NCBI GenBank assembly: GCA_022511055.1
Contig: JAFLSH010000006.1
Coordinates: 1 to 25,111, forward strand
Length of the DNA: 25,111 bases
Source: Prevotella sp.
GTDB taxonomy: Bacteria; Bacteroidota; Bacteroidia; Bacteroidales; Bacteroidaceae
Reading direction: 5' to 3'
Under the pieces are notes generated by a model that made no database searches, was not told the origin of the DNA, and worked only from the letters and a program-made list of their open reading frames with translations. The position numbers and the translations under genes were made by a program. Positions 7,173 through 16,249 of this stretch are shown here, piece by piece. Numbering within the stretch: the stretch's first letter is position 1; each line of letters starts with the position of its first letter.

Positions 7173-10100
7173 ATGGATAGACTGAGAATTATTATATTGA
7201 CCGTGGCCGTGATGCTCGGCATGAGTGTCAGCGCACAGGATATTACTTCTGTACACGGTACCGTCAGCGACGACATGGGTCCGCTGATGGGTGCGACCGT
7301 TGTCGAAATAGCTGCCGATGGCCGTATCATCGAAAGTGCCATTACTGACTTGAACGGTAACTTCACCATGCGTGTGAAGAATGCGAAGGATAAAATCCGC
7401 TTCTCGTATGTGGGATGCAAGACCCAGGTGCTGCCTATCAACAAGTCGACTTTCAACGTCGTTCTCAAGGCAGAGAATCTCATCAAGGAGGTGACGGTGA
7501 AGTCAACGCGCCGTCAGACGGGTAACAACCTGCCCATTCCGCAGCGAGAGCTTTCCTATGCTACGCAGACCATCTCGATGAAAGAGTTCGAGGGCCTGTC
7601 GTTCACGACTGTCGACGAGGCTTTGCAGGGTCGTATCGCCGGTCTGGACATCGTCTCTGGCGGTGACCTGGGTGCTGGCTCTACCATGCGCCTGCGTGGT
7701 ACGTCGTCGCTGTCGTCACTGAGTAGCCAGGAGCCGCTGATTGTGGTCGACAACAACATCTGGAACGACGATACTGGTCAGCTGGCCAATGAAGACCTCT
7801 CTACGTTTAACAACGAGAAGTTTGCCGACCTGCTGAAGATTAACCCGGAGGATATTGCCAGCATCAACGTGCTGAAGGATGCTGCCTCGACGGCCATCTA
7901 TGGTACACGAGGCGGTAACGGTGTCATCGAGATTACCACCAAGCGCGGTGTGCGCGGTAAGCCACGCCTCAGCTACTCGCTGAAGCTGACCGGCACCTAC
8001 CAGCCTGAGGGTTACAAGATGCTGAGTGGTGATGACTACACCATGCTGCTGAAGGAGAGCTACTTCAACCCCCGCCAGAGCGACGATGCCGCCAACGTGC
8101 GCGAGCTGAACTACGACCGCTCCTTCCCGGAATACGAGCAGTATAACAACAACACGGACTGGCGTGATGCCATCACGCGAATCGGTTTGCGCCAGAATCA
8201 CTACCTGACCGTATCTGGTGGTGGTGAGAAGGCCACCTTCCGTATCTCCGGCGGTTACGACCGTGAGACGGGTACGCTGATTGGCACAAAGCTCGATCGC
8301 TTCTCGACCCGTGTTAACCTGGACTACGACATTAGCCAGCGCATCCGCGTGTCGACCAACTTCTCAATGACCTATACGAAGAACAAGATGAAGACCAACG
8401 ACCCGCTGGATACAGCCCGTAAGAAGATGCCGAACATGGGCATTTTCGAGCAGGACCCACAGACGGGTGCGGACACAGACAAGTACTACCAGATGTTGCA
8501 GAGCGGCAACAATGTGTTCAATGAAGACCAGAAGGGTTATGTCAACCCGGTTGCCTCGCTGAACTTGGCCAAGAACGAGCAGCGCAGCTACACCCTGCTG
8601 CCGGAGCTGATTATCCAGTACGAGCTGTTGGGTCTTGATGCGGATCGTACACGTCTGCAATACCGCGGCTCGGTCTACACGAACATCGACAACGGTTACA
8701 ATGACATGTTCTATCCGCAGGAGCTGGTGACGACACCGTGGACAAGCGGCATCAACACCAGTACCGCCTCGTCGTCGAAGAGTGTGTCTATCAACACCAA
8801 GCATCAGCTGATGCTGACACCGTACTTCCGCAACAAAGACCACTCGCTGATGACCATGCTGCGCATGGAACTCGACAGCGGCTCGTCAAGCTCGCAGAGT
8901 ACGTCGGGCAAGCTGCTGCCGGCTGGTGGCATCACCAACCCGGATGCTGGTGGACTGATTACGAGCATGTCCTCGAACTTCTACCAGTGGCGCGCACTGC
9001 GCTATGCGTTCACCGCACACTATGCCTACAAAGGCCGCTATGTAGCTGACCTCACGCTGAACGCATCGGGAACGACCAAGTTCGGTCCGAACAAGCGCTG
9101 GGGCTACAACCCCGCCATATCGCTGAAGTGGATTATCAGCGACGAGCCGTGGATGGAGAAGCTGAAGCCGGCACTCTCGATGTTTGCTATCCGCCCCAGC
9201 TGGGCACGCACAGGTACGGAGCCCAACCAGGACTATCTCTACATCAGTAAGTATGGCTCGGCCGACCGCTACTTGGACATGTCGGCCATGAAGCCGCTGA
9301 ACATTCAGCTCAGTGACATGCACTGGCAGCAGATTACGGAATACAACGTTGGTATGGACCTCGGCTTCCTTGACGACAAGCTGACCTTGACACTGGAAGC
9401 CTATCACAAGACGACCACCGACATGCTGCAGCAGAACTATCGCATCGCCTCTAACGCCGGTTTCTCGTCTTTGGCCGTCTACAATGATGGTAAGATGCGT
9501 AACCTCGGTTGGGAGTTCCACGTTGATACCCGCCAGCTCGTGAAGGCCGGCAAGTTCACTCTGGACCTGAACGTGAACTTCGGTAACAACAAGAACGAGA
9601 TTCTTGAGATGAACGAGAACGTGCTGAAGAACTTGAATCCCGACTTCTACTATAGCAACAGGGAAACGCTGCAACGTGTACAGCTGCACAACTCGTTTGG
9701 TGCTATCTATGGTTTCCGCTACAAGGGTGTCTACACCCATGGTTTCGATACCTTCAAAGACCTCTCGCAAGAGGAGCGCATCGGCTTCCTGAACGGAACG
9801 TTGCCACAGGAGTGGTACGACGAGCGCGGTTGGGAGAAACGCCCCTACACAGCTCCTGTAGCCATGAGTGCTGACGGTAGCATCGTGCTTGACGACGAGG
9901 GCAACCCTGTCCGCATGATGTACAACTACACGAATGATGCTTCGGGTAAGAACTACAAGTTCAACGGTGGTGATGCCCAGTATGAGGACATCAACAATGA
10001 CGGTCAGATTAATGCACTTGACATCGTCTACCTCGGCTCTTCACTGCCGACGTTGACTGGTGGTTTCGGTTTCAGACTGTCTTATGGCCACTGGGCGTTC

Positions 10101-10541
10101 TCAACACAGTTCAACTACCGTGTCGGCAACAAGATTCTGAACATGGCTCGTCTCGATGCTGAGGCCATGACTGGAAACAACAACCAGAGCCAGGCCGTGA
10201 ACTACCGCTGGCGTAAGGAGGGCGACGTAACGCCTATCCCCCGTGCCATGTATGGCAGCAACACCAACTACAACACGCTGATCAGCGACCGCTTCGTGGA
10301 GAATGGCGACTTCCTGCGTAACAACTACATGCAGCTGTCCTACTATCTCAACAAAAACCAGCTGAAGTGGATTGGACTGAATAAGCTCAGTTTCTACGTC
10401 AGCGCTCAGAGGCTGTTCTTGTTCACCAAGTACTCTGGTGTTGACCCGGAGGTGGGTTATGGTGGCTATGGCGCTGCTGTTGACAACAACCCCACGCCGC
10501 CGTCGAAGCAGGTAACACTGGGTATTACGGTTGATTTCTAA
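7173..10541 (+). CDS. SusC/RagA-family TonB-dependent outer-membrane transporter (SusC-1)
   Basis: The 1122-residue product has a signal peptide (MDRLRIIILTVAVMLGMSVS, cut before the Ala-Gln/Asp region near 21-23). A carboxypeptidase-D-like regulatory domain follows (~25-105: VHGTVSDDMGPLMGATV). The plug domain (~115-265) carries the SusC signatures RLRGTSSLSS, PLIVVDN and NPEDIASINVLKDAASTAIY with GTRGGNGVIEITT. A 22-strand barrel then runs to a terminal aromatic (VTLGITVDF). The plug has VDN where most SusC proteins have VDG. It would import oligosaccharides into the periplasm using TonB/ExbBD energy, with SusD-1 27 bases downstream as its lid. The start was chosen from the strong Shine-Dalgarno and the signal peptide. 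Confidence 0.95.
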   Translation: MDRLRIIILTVAVMLGMSVSAQDITSVHGTVSDDMGPLMGATVVEIAADGRIIESAITDLNGNFTMRVKNAKDKIRFSYVGCKTQVLPINKSTFNVVLKAENLIKEVTVKSTRRQTGNNLPIPQRELSYATQTISMKEFEGLSFTTVDEALQGRIAGLDIVSGGDLGAGSTMRLRGTSSLSSLSSQEPLIVVDNNIWNDDTGQLANEDLSTFNNEKFADLLKINPEDIASINVLKDAASTAIYGTRGGNGVIEITTKRGVRGKPRLSYSLKLTGTYQPEGYKMLSGDDYTMLLKESYFNPRQSDDAANVRELNYDRSFPEYEQYNNNTDWRDAITRIGLRQNHYLTVSGGGEKATFRISGGYDRETGTLIGTKLDRFSTRVNLDYDISQRIRVSTNFSMTYTKNKMKTNDPLDTARKKMPNMGIFEQDPQTGADTDKYYQMLQSGNNVFNEDQKGYVNPVASLNLAKNEQRSYTLLPELIIQYELLGLDADRTRLQYRGSVYTNIDNGYNDMFYPQELVTTPWTSGINTSTASSSKSVSINTKHQLMLTPYFRNKDHSLMTMLRMELDSGSSSSQSTSGKLLPAGGITNPDAGGLITSMSSNFYQWRALRYAFTAHYAYKGRYVADLTLNASGTTKFGPNKRWGYNPAISLKWIISDEPWMEKLKPALSMFAIRPSWARTGTEPNQDYLYISKYGSADRYLDMSAMKPLNIQLSDMHWQQITEYNVGMDLGFLDDKLTLTLEAYHKTTTDMLQQNYRIASNAGFSSLAVYNDGKMRNLGWEFHVDTRQLVKAGKFTLDLNVNFGNNKNEILEMNENVLKNLNPDFYYSNRETLQRVQLHNSFGAIYGFRYKGVYTHGFDTFKDLSQEERIGFLNGTLPQEWYDERGWEKRPYTAPVAMSADGSIVLDDEGNPVRMMYNYTNDASGKNYKFNGGDAQYEDINNDGQINALDIVYLGSSLPTLTGGFGFRLSYGHWAFSTQFNYRVGNKILNMARLDAEAMTGNNNQSQAVNYRWRKEGDVTPIPRAMYGSNTNYNTLISDRFVENGDFLRNNYMQLSYYLNKNQLKWIGLNKLSFYVSAQRLFLFTKYSGVDPEVGYGGYGAAVDNNPTPPSKQVTLGITVDF

Positions 10542-10568
10542 GCAACTAATTGTATCAAAAGTAAAGAA

Positions 10569-12341
10569 ATGAGAAATATGAAACATACATATTATAAAAT
10601 AGTCGGTGCATTCCTGGCACTCACAGGACTGACAACCAGCTGCTCTGACTTTCTGGAAATTGAGCCGCTGAACGAAATCATCCGTGATAATTTCTGGAAT
10701 GAAAAGGCTGACGTAGACAATATTATGGCAGGTTGCTATAGCAGGCTTCAGGCAGACGACATTGTCAGTCGTATGATTGTTTGGGGCGAAGTGCGAAGCG
10801 ACAACTGTGTGGCTGGACAGAACGTGCAGAGTGATGCCAGCCTGGAGAATGTGTTCAAGGAGAACATCAACGCTTCTAACGAATACACGAAGTACGAAGG
10901 CTTCTATGAGGTCATCAATCGCTGTAACATCATCTTGCAGGAAGCACCCGGCGTAGCAGAGAAAGACCCGAGCTACTCGGACAGTGAGCTGCAAGCTACC
11001 ATCGCCGAGGCTTCCGCCTTGCGCGACCTGTGTTACTTCTACCTGATTCGTGCCTTCCGTAACGTGCCTTACACAACGCAGGCATTTACTGACGACTATC
11101 AGGACTTTGAGTTGCCCGCCACACCGTTCTACGATGTGCTGGACTCGCTGATTCTTGACTTGGAGAAGGTGCGGACGATGGCGGTGCGCCGCTACCCGAC
11201 AGCCTCTGGCACGAAGCAGCTCTACCAGACGGCTCGTATCACACAGGATGTGATTCACGCCATGCTCTGCGAGATGTATCTCTGGAAGCAAGACTACCAG
11301 AACTGTGTCAAGTATGCCGACCTGGTCATCCAGTCGAAGAAAGACCTGAAGGAAGATAACCTCAACCGCACCAACAAGGGTCGTCGCGACGATGATGACG
11401 AGTTCTTGCTGGGTTATCCGCTGGTCAGCGAGCGCCAAAGCGGCTCGACATCAATCTTCGGCTCTGCTTATTCCCGTGTATTCGGTACAGGTAACAGCGA
11501 TGAGAGCATCTTTGAGCTGACCTACATGAAGGATAATGACAACATGCTTTCAAATAATGCCATCAACCGCCTCTATGGTAACACCACCAATGCTATCGGC
11601 TTCATTGCTCCCTCTGACTATGTGGGAACTGACGTTAAGGAAGAGCGCTACGAGGTGTTCAAGAAGAAGAGGGTTGACGTACGCCCCTATGAGTGGTTTA
11701 ACTCTGACGGTAGCGGCATCCAGAAATTTGTGGTGCGCGAAGTGAGAGTTGACATTCAGAAGACGGAAAGCAGCTCTGGCGGCGCATCTCGCTATGAGTC
11801 GACCGCTTCCAATCGCTATGCTGACGGCAGAAACAAGAGTAACTGGATTATCTATCGTCTGTCTGACATTATGCTGATGAAGGCTGAGGCACTGGTCCAG
11901 ATGATGAGTGACGATTCAGAGGAGATGCAGAACGAGTACAACCAGGATTTGGTACAACAGGCATTCTTGCTTGTCAACACCATCAACAAGCGTGCTACCT
12001 GCGAATATCCGCTGAAAGATACGTTGACCATCAACAACTACAACACCAAGGCTACCATGGGTGAGCTGGTTATGGAAGAGCGCCAGCGCGAGCTGATGTT
12101 TGAAGGCAAGCGTTGGTTTGACCTCGTGCGCCGCTCGCTTCGTGACGACGACACCTCGTTCCTCATCTCACAGGTGAACAAGAAAGGTATGTCTAACTCT
12201 TCGGCCGTGGCCAACAAGCTGAAGAAGATGGATGCCATCTTCTGGCCTTACTACAAGGATGAACTTAACGTGAACAAGAACCTGGTGCAGAATCCGGCCT
12301 TTGGCAGCGGTGAAGACCAGAACTACGAACAGAATCGTTAA
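10569..12341 (+). CDS. SusD/RagB-family nutrient-binding lipoprotein (SusD-1)
   Basis: The 590-residue lipoprotein has its lipobox ending at Cys25 (LTTSC), followed by SDFLEIEPLNEI, the usual SusD N-terminus. The TPR-rich fold is indicated by the tetratricopeptide-like helices and by the C-terminal SusD block (SDIMLMKAEALVQM, then VMEERQRELMFEGKRWFDLV). SusD proteins sit on the cell surface as the lid of the matching SusC channel and bind the glycan. It lies 27 bases after SusC-1 and 23 bases before the next FAS1 gene. An alternative start at 10578 would also give a good signal peptide. Confidence 0.95.
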   Translation: MRNMKHTYYKIVGAFLALTGLTTSCSDFLEIEPLNEIIRDNFWNEKADVDNIMAGCYSRLQADDIVSRMIVWGEVRSDNCVAGQNVQSDASLENVFKENINASNEYTKYEGFYEVINRCNIILQEAPGVAEKDPSYSDSELQATIAEASALRDLCYFYLIRAFRNVPYTTQAFTDDYQDFELPATPFYDVLDSLILDLEKVRTMAVRRYPTASGTKQLYQTARITQDVIHAMLCEMYLWKQDYQNCVKYADLVIQSKKDLKEDNLNRTNKGRRDDDDEFLLGYPLVSERQSGSTSIFGSAYSRVFGTGNSDESIFELTYMKDNDNMLSNNAINRLYGNTTNAIGFIAPSDYVGTDVKEERYEVFKKKRVDVRPYEWFNSDGSGIQKFVVREVRVDIQKTESSSGGASRYESTASNRYADGRNKSNWIIYRLSDIMLMKAEALVQMMSDDSEEMQNEYNQDLVQQAFLLVNTINKRATCEYPLKDTLTINNYNTKATMGELVMEERQRELMFEGKRWFDLVRRSLRDDDTSFLISQVNKKGMSNSSAVANKLKKMDAIFWPYYKDELNVNKNLVQNPAFGSGEDQNYEQNR

Positions 12342-12364
12342 GTCTTAGGTAAGAAAAAGTAACA

Positions 12365-14455
12365 ATGAACAGAAACTTTAGTATTATGAGACGACTGAAT
12401 ATCAAGAACAAAATGAAAGGACTGGTGGCCGTGGTCTTGCTGGCTCCGCTTGCTTCCTTGACCGTCAGTTCATGTATAGATGCAGACCCGGACTCGGACA
12501 GCTACTATACCTTTACGGGTGAGATGATGAGCGACTATTTGCGGAACAGACCTGAATATAGCCAGTTTACAGAGATTGTGAACCGTGCCGGCATCATGGA
12601 TTTGCTGTCCACCTATGGTCACTATACCTGCTTTGCTCCAAAGAACGATGCCGTAGGCCGTTATCTGACTAACAGGGGGCTTACGAGCGTTGACCAGCTG
12701 ACGGATGCCGACTGCGACACGATTGCCCGCACCCACCTGGTGAATAATATGTACTCGACGTTTGAGATGAACGACGGTGTATTGCCTACGCCGAACATGC
12801 TGCGCCGAGTGATTGAAATCTCCAATGAGGACAGCTTCGATGAAGACGGCAACCCTGTGGTGACTATCAACCGCATGGCGCACATCTACTTCGCAGAGAA
12901 GGACGACTCGGTGGAGAATGGCATCATGCAGCCTGTCAGTGAGGTGCTGGTCAGCTCCAATAGCATGATTACTGACATTCTGAAGAAGAACGACCGCATT
13001 TCGCTGTTCTACGAAGCACTCGTGGCTACTGGCCTGCGTGACTCTCTCTTCAAGTATAACGACCCCAACTGGGAAGAGGAGAGGAAGAACTATCCACGCC
13101 TCCGTTATACCAGTCACGTCAATCAGGAGACGGCCACCGTGCCTGATACCAAGCAGTATGGCTTTACCATCTTTGTGGAGCCAGACTCCATTCTGCGTAC
13201 CAAGTATGGCATTAACTCTCTGGAGCAGCTCTACCAGAAAGCCTGCGAGATTTACGATGCGACCTATCCTGAGGATGCTGGCCAGCCTTACCATGACTTC
13301 AGCCAGATTCAGGACCGCCGCAATCCGCTGAATCGCTTTGTGGCTTACCACATCCTGACCCGTGACGTGCAGGGATGGAACTTCCTGACACCGCTGAACG
13401 ACATTGGTATTATGACTGACGTGATGAATCCCGTTGACTGGTACGAGACCATGCTGCCTCACACCATGATGAAGTTTGAGCGCCTGACCGTGTTGAAGTG
13501 GGTAGGCACCAGCAAGCGTGGTGAGCGCTACATCAACCGCCGTTATGACAACCTCCACGAGATTCCCGGTGTCATGATTGAGCGCTCTATCGAGTCGCAG
13601 TATGACTCGTATGGTCTGAACGGTCGTTACTTCTATGTTGACGACCTGGTGGCTTTCTCGACAGACGTGCGCGACAAGGTGCAGAACATGCGTATCCGCA
13701 TGGACTTCTCGACCATCTGGCCCGAGCTGATGTCCAATCCGAATATCCGTCAGAACGGTAATCCTGGCCATCAGGATCCGGCCTTTGACGAGACTGCCAA
13801 ATACGGTCGTAACTACTACTTCCCCAATGGCTATCTGGATGGCGTGACATTGATTGGCTCTGCTGAATTTGTCTATCGTCGCCCGCATGACTATTACGAC
13901 TGCTACGAAGGTGATGAACTTAACCTCTTTGGTCAGTATGACTTTACCTTCCGTCTGCCGCCTGTGCCGTTTGGCGGACAATGGCAAATCCGAATGGGTT
14001 ATGCTCAGGAGCCGACCCGTGGTGTTGCCCAGATTTACTTCGATGGTAAGCCGCAGGGAATTCCCCTTGACATGACCAAGACCCTGTCTGACAACAGCAT
14101 CATGGGTAATGAGTTCTCTTCTTCTTATTCCTCTATGTCTGACGAAGAGAAGGCCGAAGACCAGAAGGCTCTGAAGAACAAGGGTTATTACCGTGGTGCC
14201 ATGGGCGGTTACCGCTACAATGGCGAGGGTGAGAGCAGCAGCCGTACCAAGGCCATCTTCGGTACACAGGCAAACACCTTCCGCATCGTGTTCTGTACGG
14301 TTAACATCGACCCGAATCAAGACCACTATCTGCGCATCCGCAACGTCGGCTCGAAGCAGGGAAACAACAATGAGTTCATGATGGACTACCTGGAGCTTGT
14401 GCCGAAGAGTGTCTTCGGTGTGACGGATGATAACGCCATGGAAGATGACCTGTAA
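12365..14455 (+). CDS. FAS1 (fasciclin) lipoprotein with a beta-rich C-terminal domain
   Basis: The 696-residue lipoprotein has its lipobox ending at Cys37 (LTVSSC); a start at 12386 or 12413 would shorten the leader. The first FAS1 domain spans ~52-200 (YTCFAPKNDAVGRYL, then an RTHLVNNMYS helix). A second, more divergent one spans ~200-440 (FTIFVEPDSILRTKY; RFVAYHILTRDV; YFYVDDLVAF). Residues ~470-696 form a beta-rich region (FTFRLPPVPFGGQWQIRMGY) resembling a jelly-roll and may bind glycan. It sits between SusD-1 and another FAS1 lipoprotein in the same operon, which suggests an accessory of the SusCD complex. The binding role is inferred; the FAS1 assignment of the first domain is firm. 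Confidence 0.85.
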   Translation: MNRNFSIMRRLNIKNKMKGLVAVVLLAPLASLTVSSCIDADPDSDSYYTFTGEMMSDYLRNRPEYSQFTEIVNRAGIMDLLSTYGHYTCFAPKNDAVGRYLTNRGLTSVDQLTDADCDTIARTHLVNNMYSTFEMNDGVLPTPNMLRRVIEISNEDSFDEDGNPVVTINRMAHIYFAEKDDSVENGIMQPVSEVLVSSNSMITDILKKNDRISLFYEALVATGLRDSLFKYNDPNWEEERKNYPRLRYTSHVNQETATVPDTKQYGFTIFVEPDSILRTKYGINSLEQLYQKACEIYDATYPEDAGQPYHDFSQIQDRRNPLNRFVAYHILTRDVQGWNFLTPLNDIGIMTDVMNPVDWYETMLPHTMMKFERLTVLKWVGTSKRGERYINRRYDNLHEIPGVMIERSIESQYDSYGLNGRYFYVDDLVAFSTDVRDKVQNMRIRMDFSTIWPELMSNPNIRQNGNPGHQDPAFDETAKYGRNYYFPNGYLDGVTLIGSAEFVYRRPHDYYDCYEGDELNLFGQYDFTFRLPPVPFGGQWQIRMGYAQEPTRGVAQIYFDGKPQGIPLDMTKTLSDNSIMGNEFSSSYSSMSDEEKAEDQKALKNKGYYRGAMGGYRYNGEGESSSRTKAIFGTQANTFRIVFCTVNIDPNQDHYLRIRNVGSKQGNNNEFMMDYLELVPKSVFGVTDDNAMEDDL

Positions 14456-14504
14456 ACGTTAGAAAGACTACGTTTTGAGATTAACATCAGAAAAAGTAAT
14501 GTTT

Positions 14505-16202
14505 ATGAGACACATAAAAATGACAAACAAAGTGATAGGGCTGGCACTGGCCGCCCTCACTTTCACGGCTTGTACAGAAACTTGGAACGACCACTATGAG
14601 GGTACGACCGACGTTGGTGCTTGGGCCGATAAGACACTCTGGGAGGCTATCAAGGCTGACGGCTCGCTGAACAATTTCGTCCGCGTGGCCGAGGCTACGG
14701 GCTACGACCGTTCATTGAACAGCAGCCAGATGTTCACGGTGTTTGCCCCGACTGACGACACGTTCTCTTCATCGGAGGCCGACCAGCTGATAAGCCAGTA
14801 TAACACGGAGAAGGCAAATGGAGTCAAGGATGAGGACAACACTACCATCAAGACCTTCCTCCGCAATCACATTGCTCTGTACTCCCACTCTGTCTCGGGG
14901 ACGAGCAGTGACTCTATTGTGATGATGAATGGCAAGTATGCCTTGCTGACCAACGACAAGATAGGCCACAGCGAGCTGACCCTGAAGAACAGGCTCTGTT
15001 CTAACGGTCTGCTTTATAAGGTTGCTACACCCGTGACCTATTTCAACAACGTGTTTGAGTACCTGCGTACCGATGCAGACCTCGACAGTCTGGCTAATTT
15101 CCTCTATACCTACAATGAGTATGAGTTTATGCCGGATCAGAGTGTGGCTGGCGGTATCAATGACAAGGGCGAGACCGAATATCTCGACTCTGTTACCGTA
15201 TTGAAGAACGAGTTGTTCGACTACCTCGGCCTGCTGAACTCAGAGGACAGCACCTACTGGGTCGTAGCGCCGACGAATGATGTCTGGTCACGCTTAATCA
15301 GCGAATACAACACCTATTTCAACTATGCTGATAATGTTGACAAGCGCGACTCGTTGCAGTATGTAGCTTCGCGTATGGCTATTGTTCAGGGTACTATCTT
15401 CAGCCGCACCCAGAATCGTGATGCCGCTGTTCGCGACTCAGCCATGTCTACTGCTGCCGCTACTTATCAGAATCGTCTTTACGCCTGGGGAAGCCGCGAC
15501 TTCAAGTACTACCAGTACGAGTTCCCGTTCAACCCCGGTGGTGTCTTTGATGGTACAGATAACATCGAGTGTAGTAATGGTGAAGTGCGGAAGGCTGCCA
15601 ACTGGAACATCAACAAGAATCAGACCTTCATGCGCACCCTCATTGTCGAGGCAGAGACCCGTGACAATCTGAAAGAAGTGAACGAACAGACGACCAAGTC
15701 GCCGCTGACCAGCACAGAAGTCTTGTCAAGCAGTGCGTTCTATAACAAGGTGTCGCGTAATACCTTCGCAGTTGTTGAGCCGACAACGGCCAGTGTCAAT
15801 GCGGAGGTGACGTTCTACCTGCCGAATGTGTTGTCAAACGTCAAGTACGACATCTACGCCGTAATGGTGCCTGCCCTTGCTGCCGACACGCTGGCAACCG
15901 AGGCACAGCGCCTGCCGACCAAGCTGCGTTTCACAATCTACTATGAAAACCAGCAGGGTAGGGAGCGTAGTGAGAACTTGAAGAATCCGCTTGATGGAAC
16001 GAGCGACTACGTGACCACGCCCGACGTGATAGACACCCTTCTTGTGGCTCAGAACTACGAGTTTGAGACTTGCGGCTATGGTCTTACCATGTCGCCGGTG
16101 AAGCTCAAGGTCAAGACCCAGATTGGTGCCAAGGAAAACACGACCTATACGCGCACCATGCGTATTGACTGTTTCATCTTGAAACCTCACGAGGATGATT
16201 AA
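14505..16202 (+). CDS. FAS1 (fasciclin) lipoprotein, shorter partner
   Basis: The 565-residue lipoprotein has its lipobox ending at Cys23 (LTFTAC). The ATG at 14505 is preferred over an upstream TTG at 14475 and an ATG at 14499, because it leaves a normal short basic N-region. The first FAS1 domain lies at ~50-180 (FTVFAPTDDTF; TFLRNHIALYSH; LLTNDKIG; NGLLYKVATP). The second is at ~182-330 (YWVVAPTNDVWSRL). A beta-rich C-terminal part (~370-565) includes VTFYLPNVLSNVKYDIYAVM, which resembles carbohydrate-binding jelly-roll folds. Its order (two FAS1, then a beta domain) mirrors the gene just upstream, so the two probably arose by duplication and divergence and may work as a pair at the surface. 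Confidence 0.85.
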   Translation: MRHIKMTNKVIGLALAALTFTACTETWNDHYEGTTDVGAWADKTLWEAIKADGSLNNFVRVAEATGYDRSLNSSQMFTVFAPTDDTFSSSEADQLISQYNTEKANGVKDEDNTTIKTFLRNHIALYSHSVSGTSSDSIVMMNGKYALLTNDKIGHSELTLKNRLCSNGLLYKVATPVTYFNNVFEYLRTDADLDSLANFLYTYNEYEFMPDQSVAGGINDKGETEYLDSVTVLKNELFDYLGLLNSEDSTYWVVAPTNDVWSRLISEYNTYFNYADNVDKRDSLQYVASRMAIVQGTIFSRTQNRDAAVRDSAMSTAAATYQNRLYAWGSRDFKYYQYEFPFNPGGVFDGTDNIECSNGEVRKAANWNINKNQTFMRTLIVEAETRDNLKEVNEQTTKSPLTSTEVLSSSAFYNKVSRNTFAVVEPTTASVNAEVTFYLPNVLSNVKYDIYAVMVPALAADTLATEAQRLPTKLRFTIYYENQQGRERSENLKNPLDGTSDYVTTPDVIDTLLVAQNYEFETCGYGLTMSPVKLKVKTQIGAKENTTYTRTMRIDCFILKPHEDD

Positions 16203-16249
16203 TCTTCCCTGTATCGAATGACATTAATCACGAATTGAATACAAGCAAT

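Noticed and set aside
10101..11438. 445-codon open frame on the - strand
   Set aside because: It spans the opposite strand of the SusC-1/SusD-1 junction, has no recognisable family and is a codon-usage shadow.
12470..14326. 618-codon open frame on the - strand
   Set aside because: It lies wholly opposite a clear FAS1 lipoprotein gene. Its protein is rich in Val, His and Arg with no signal or domain, as expected from the reverse of GC-biased codons.
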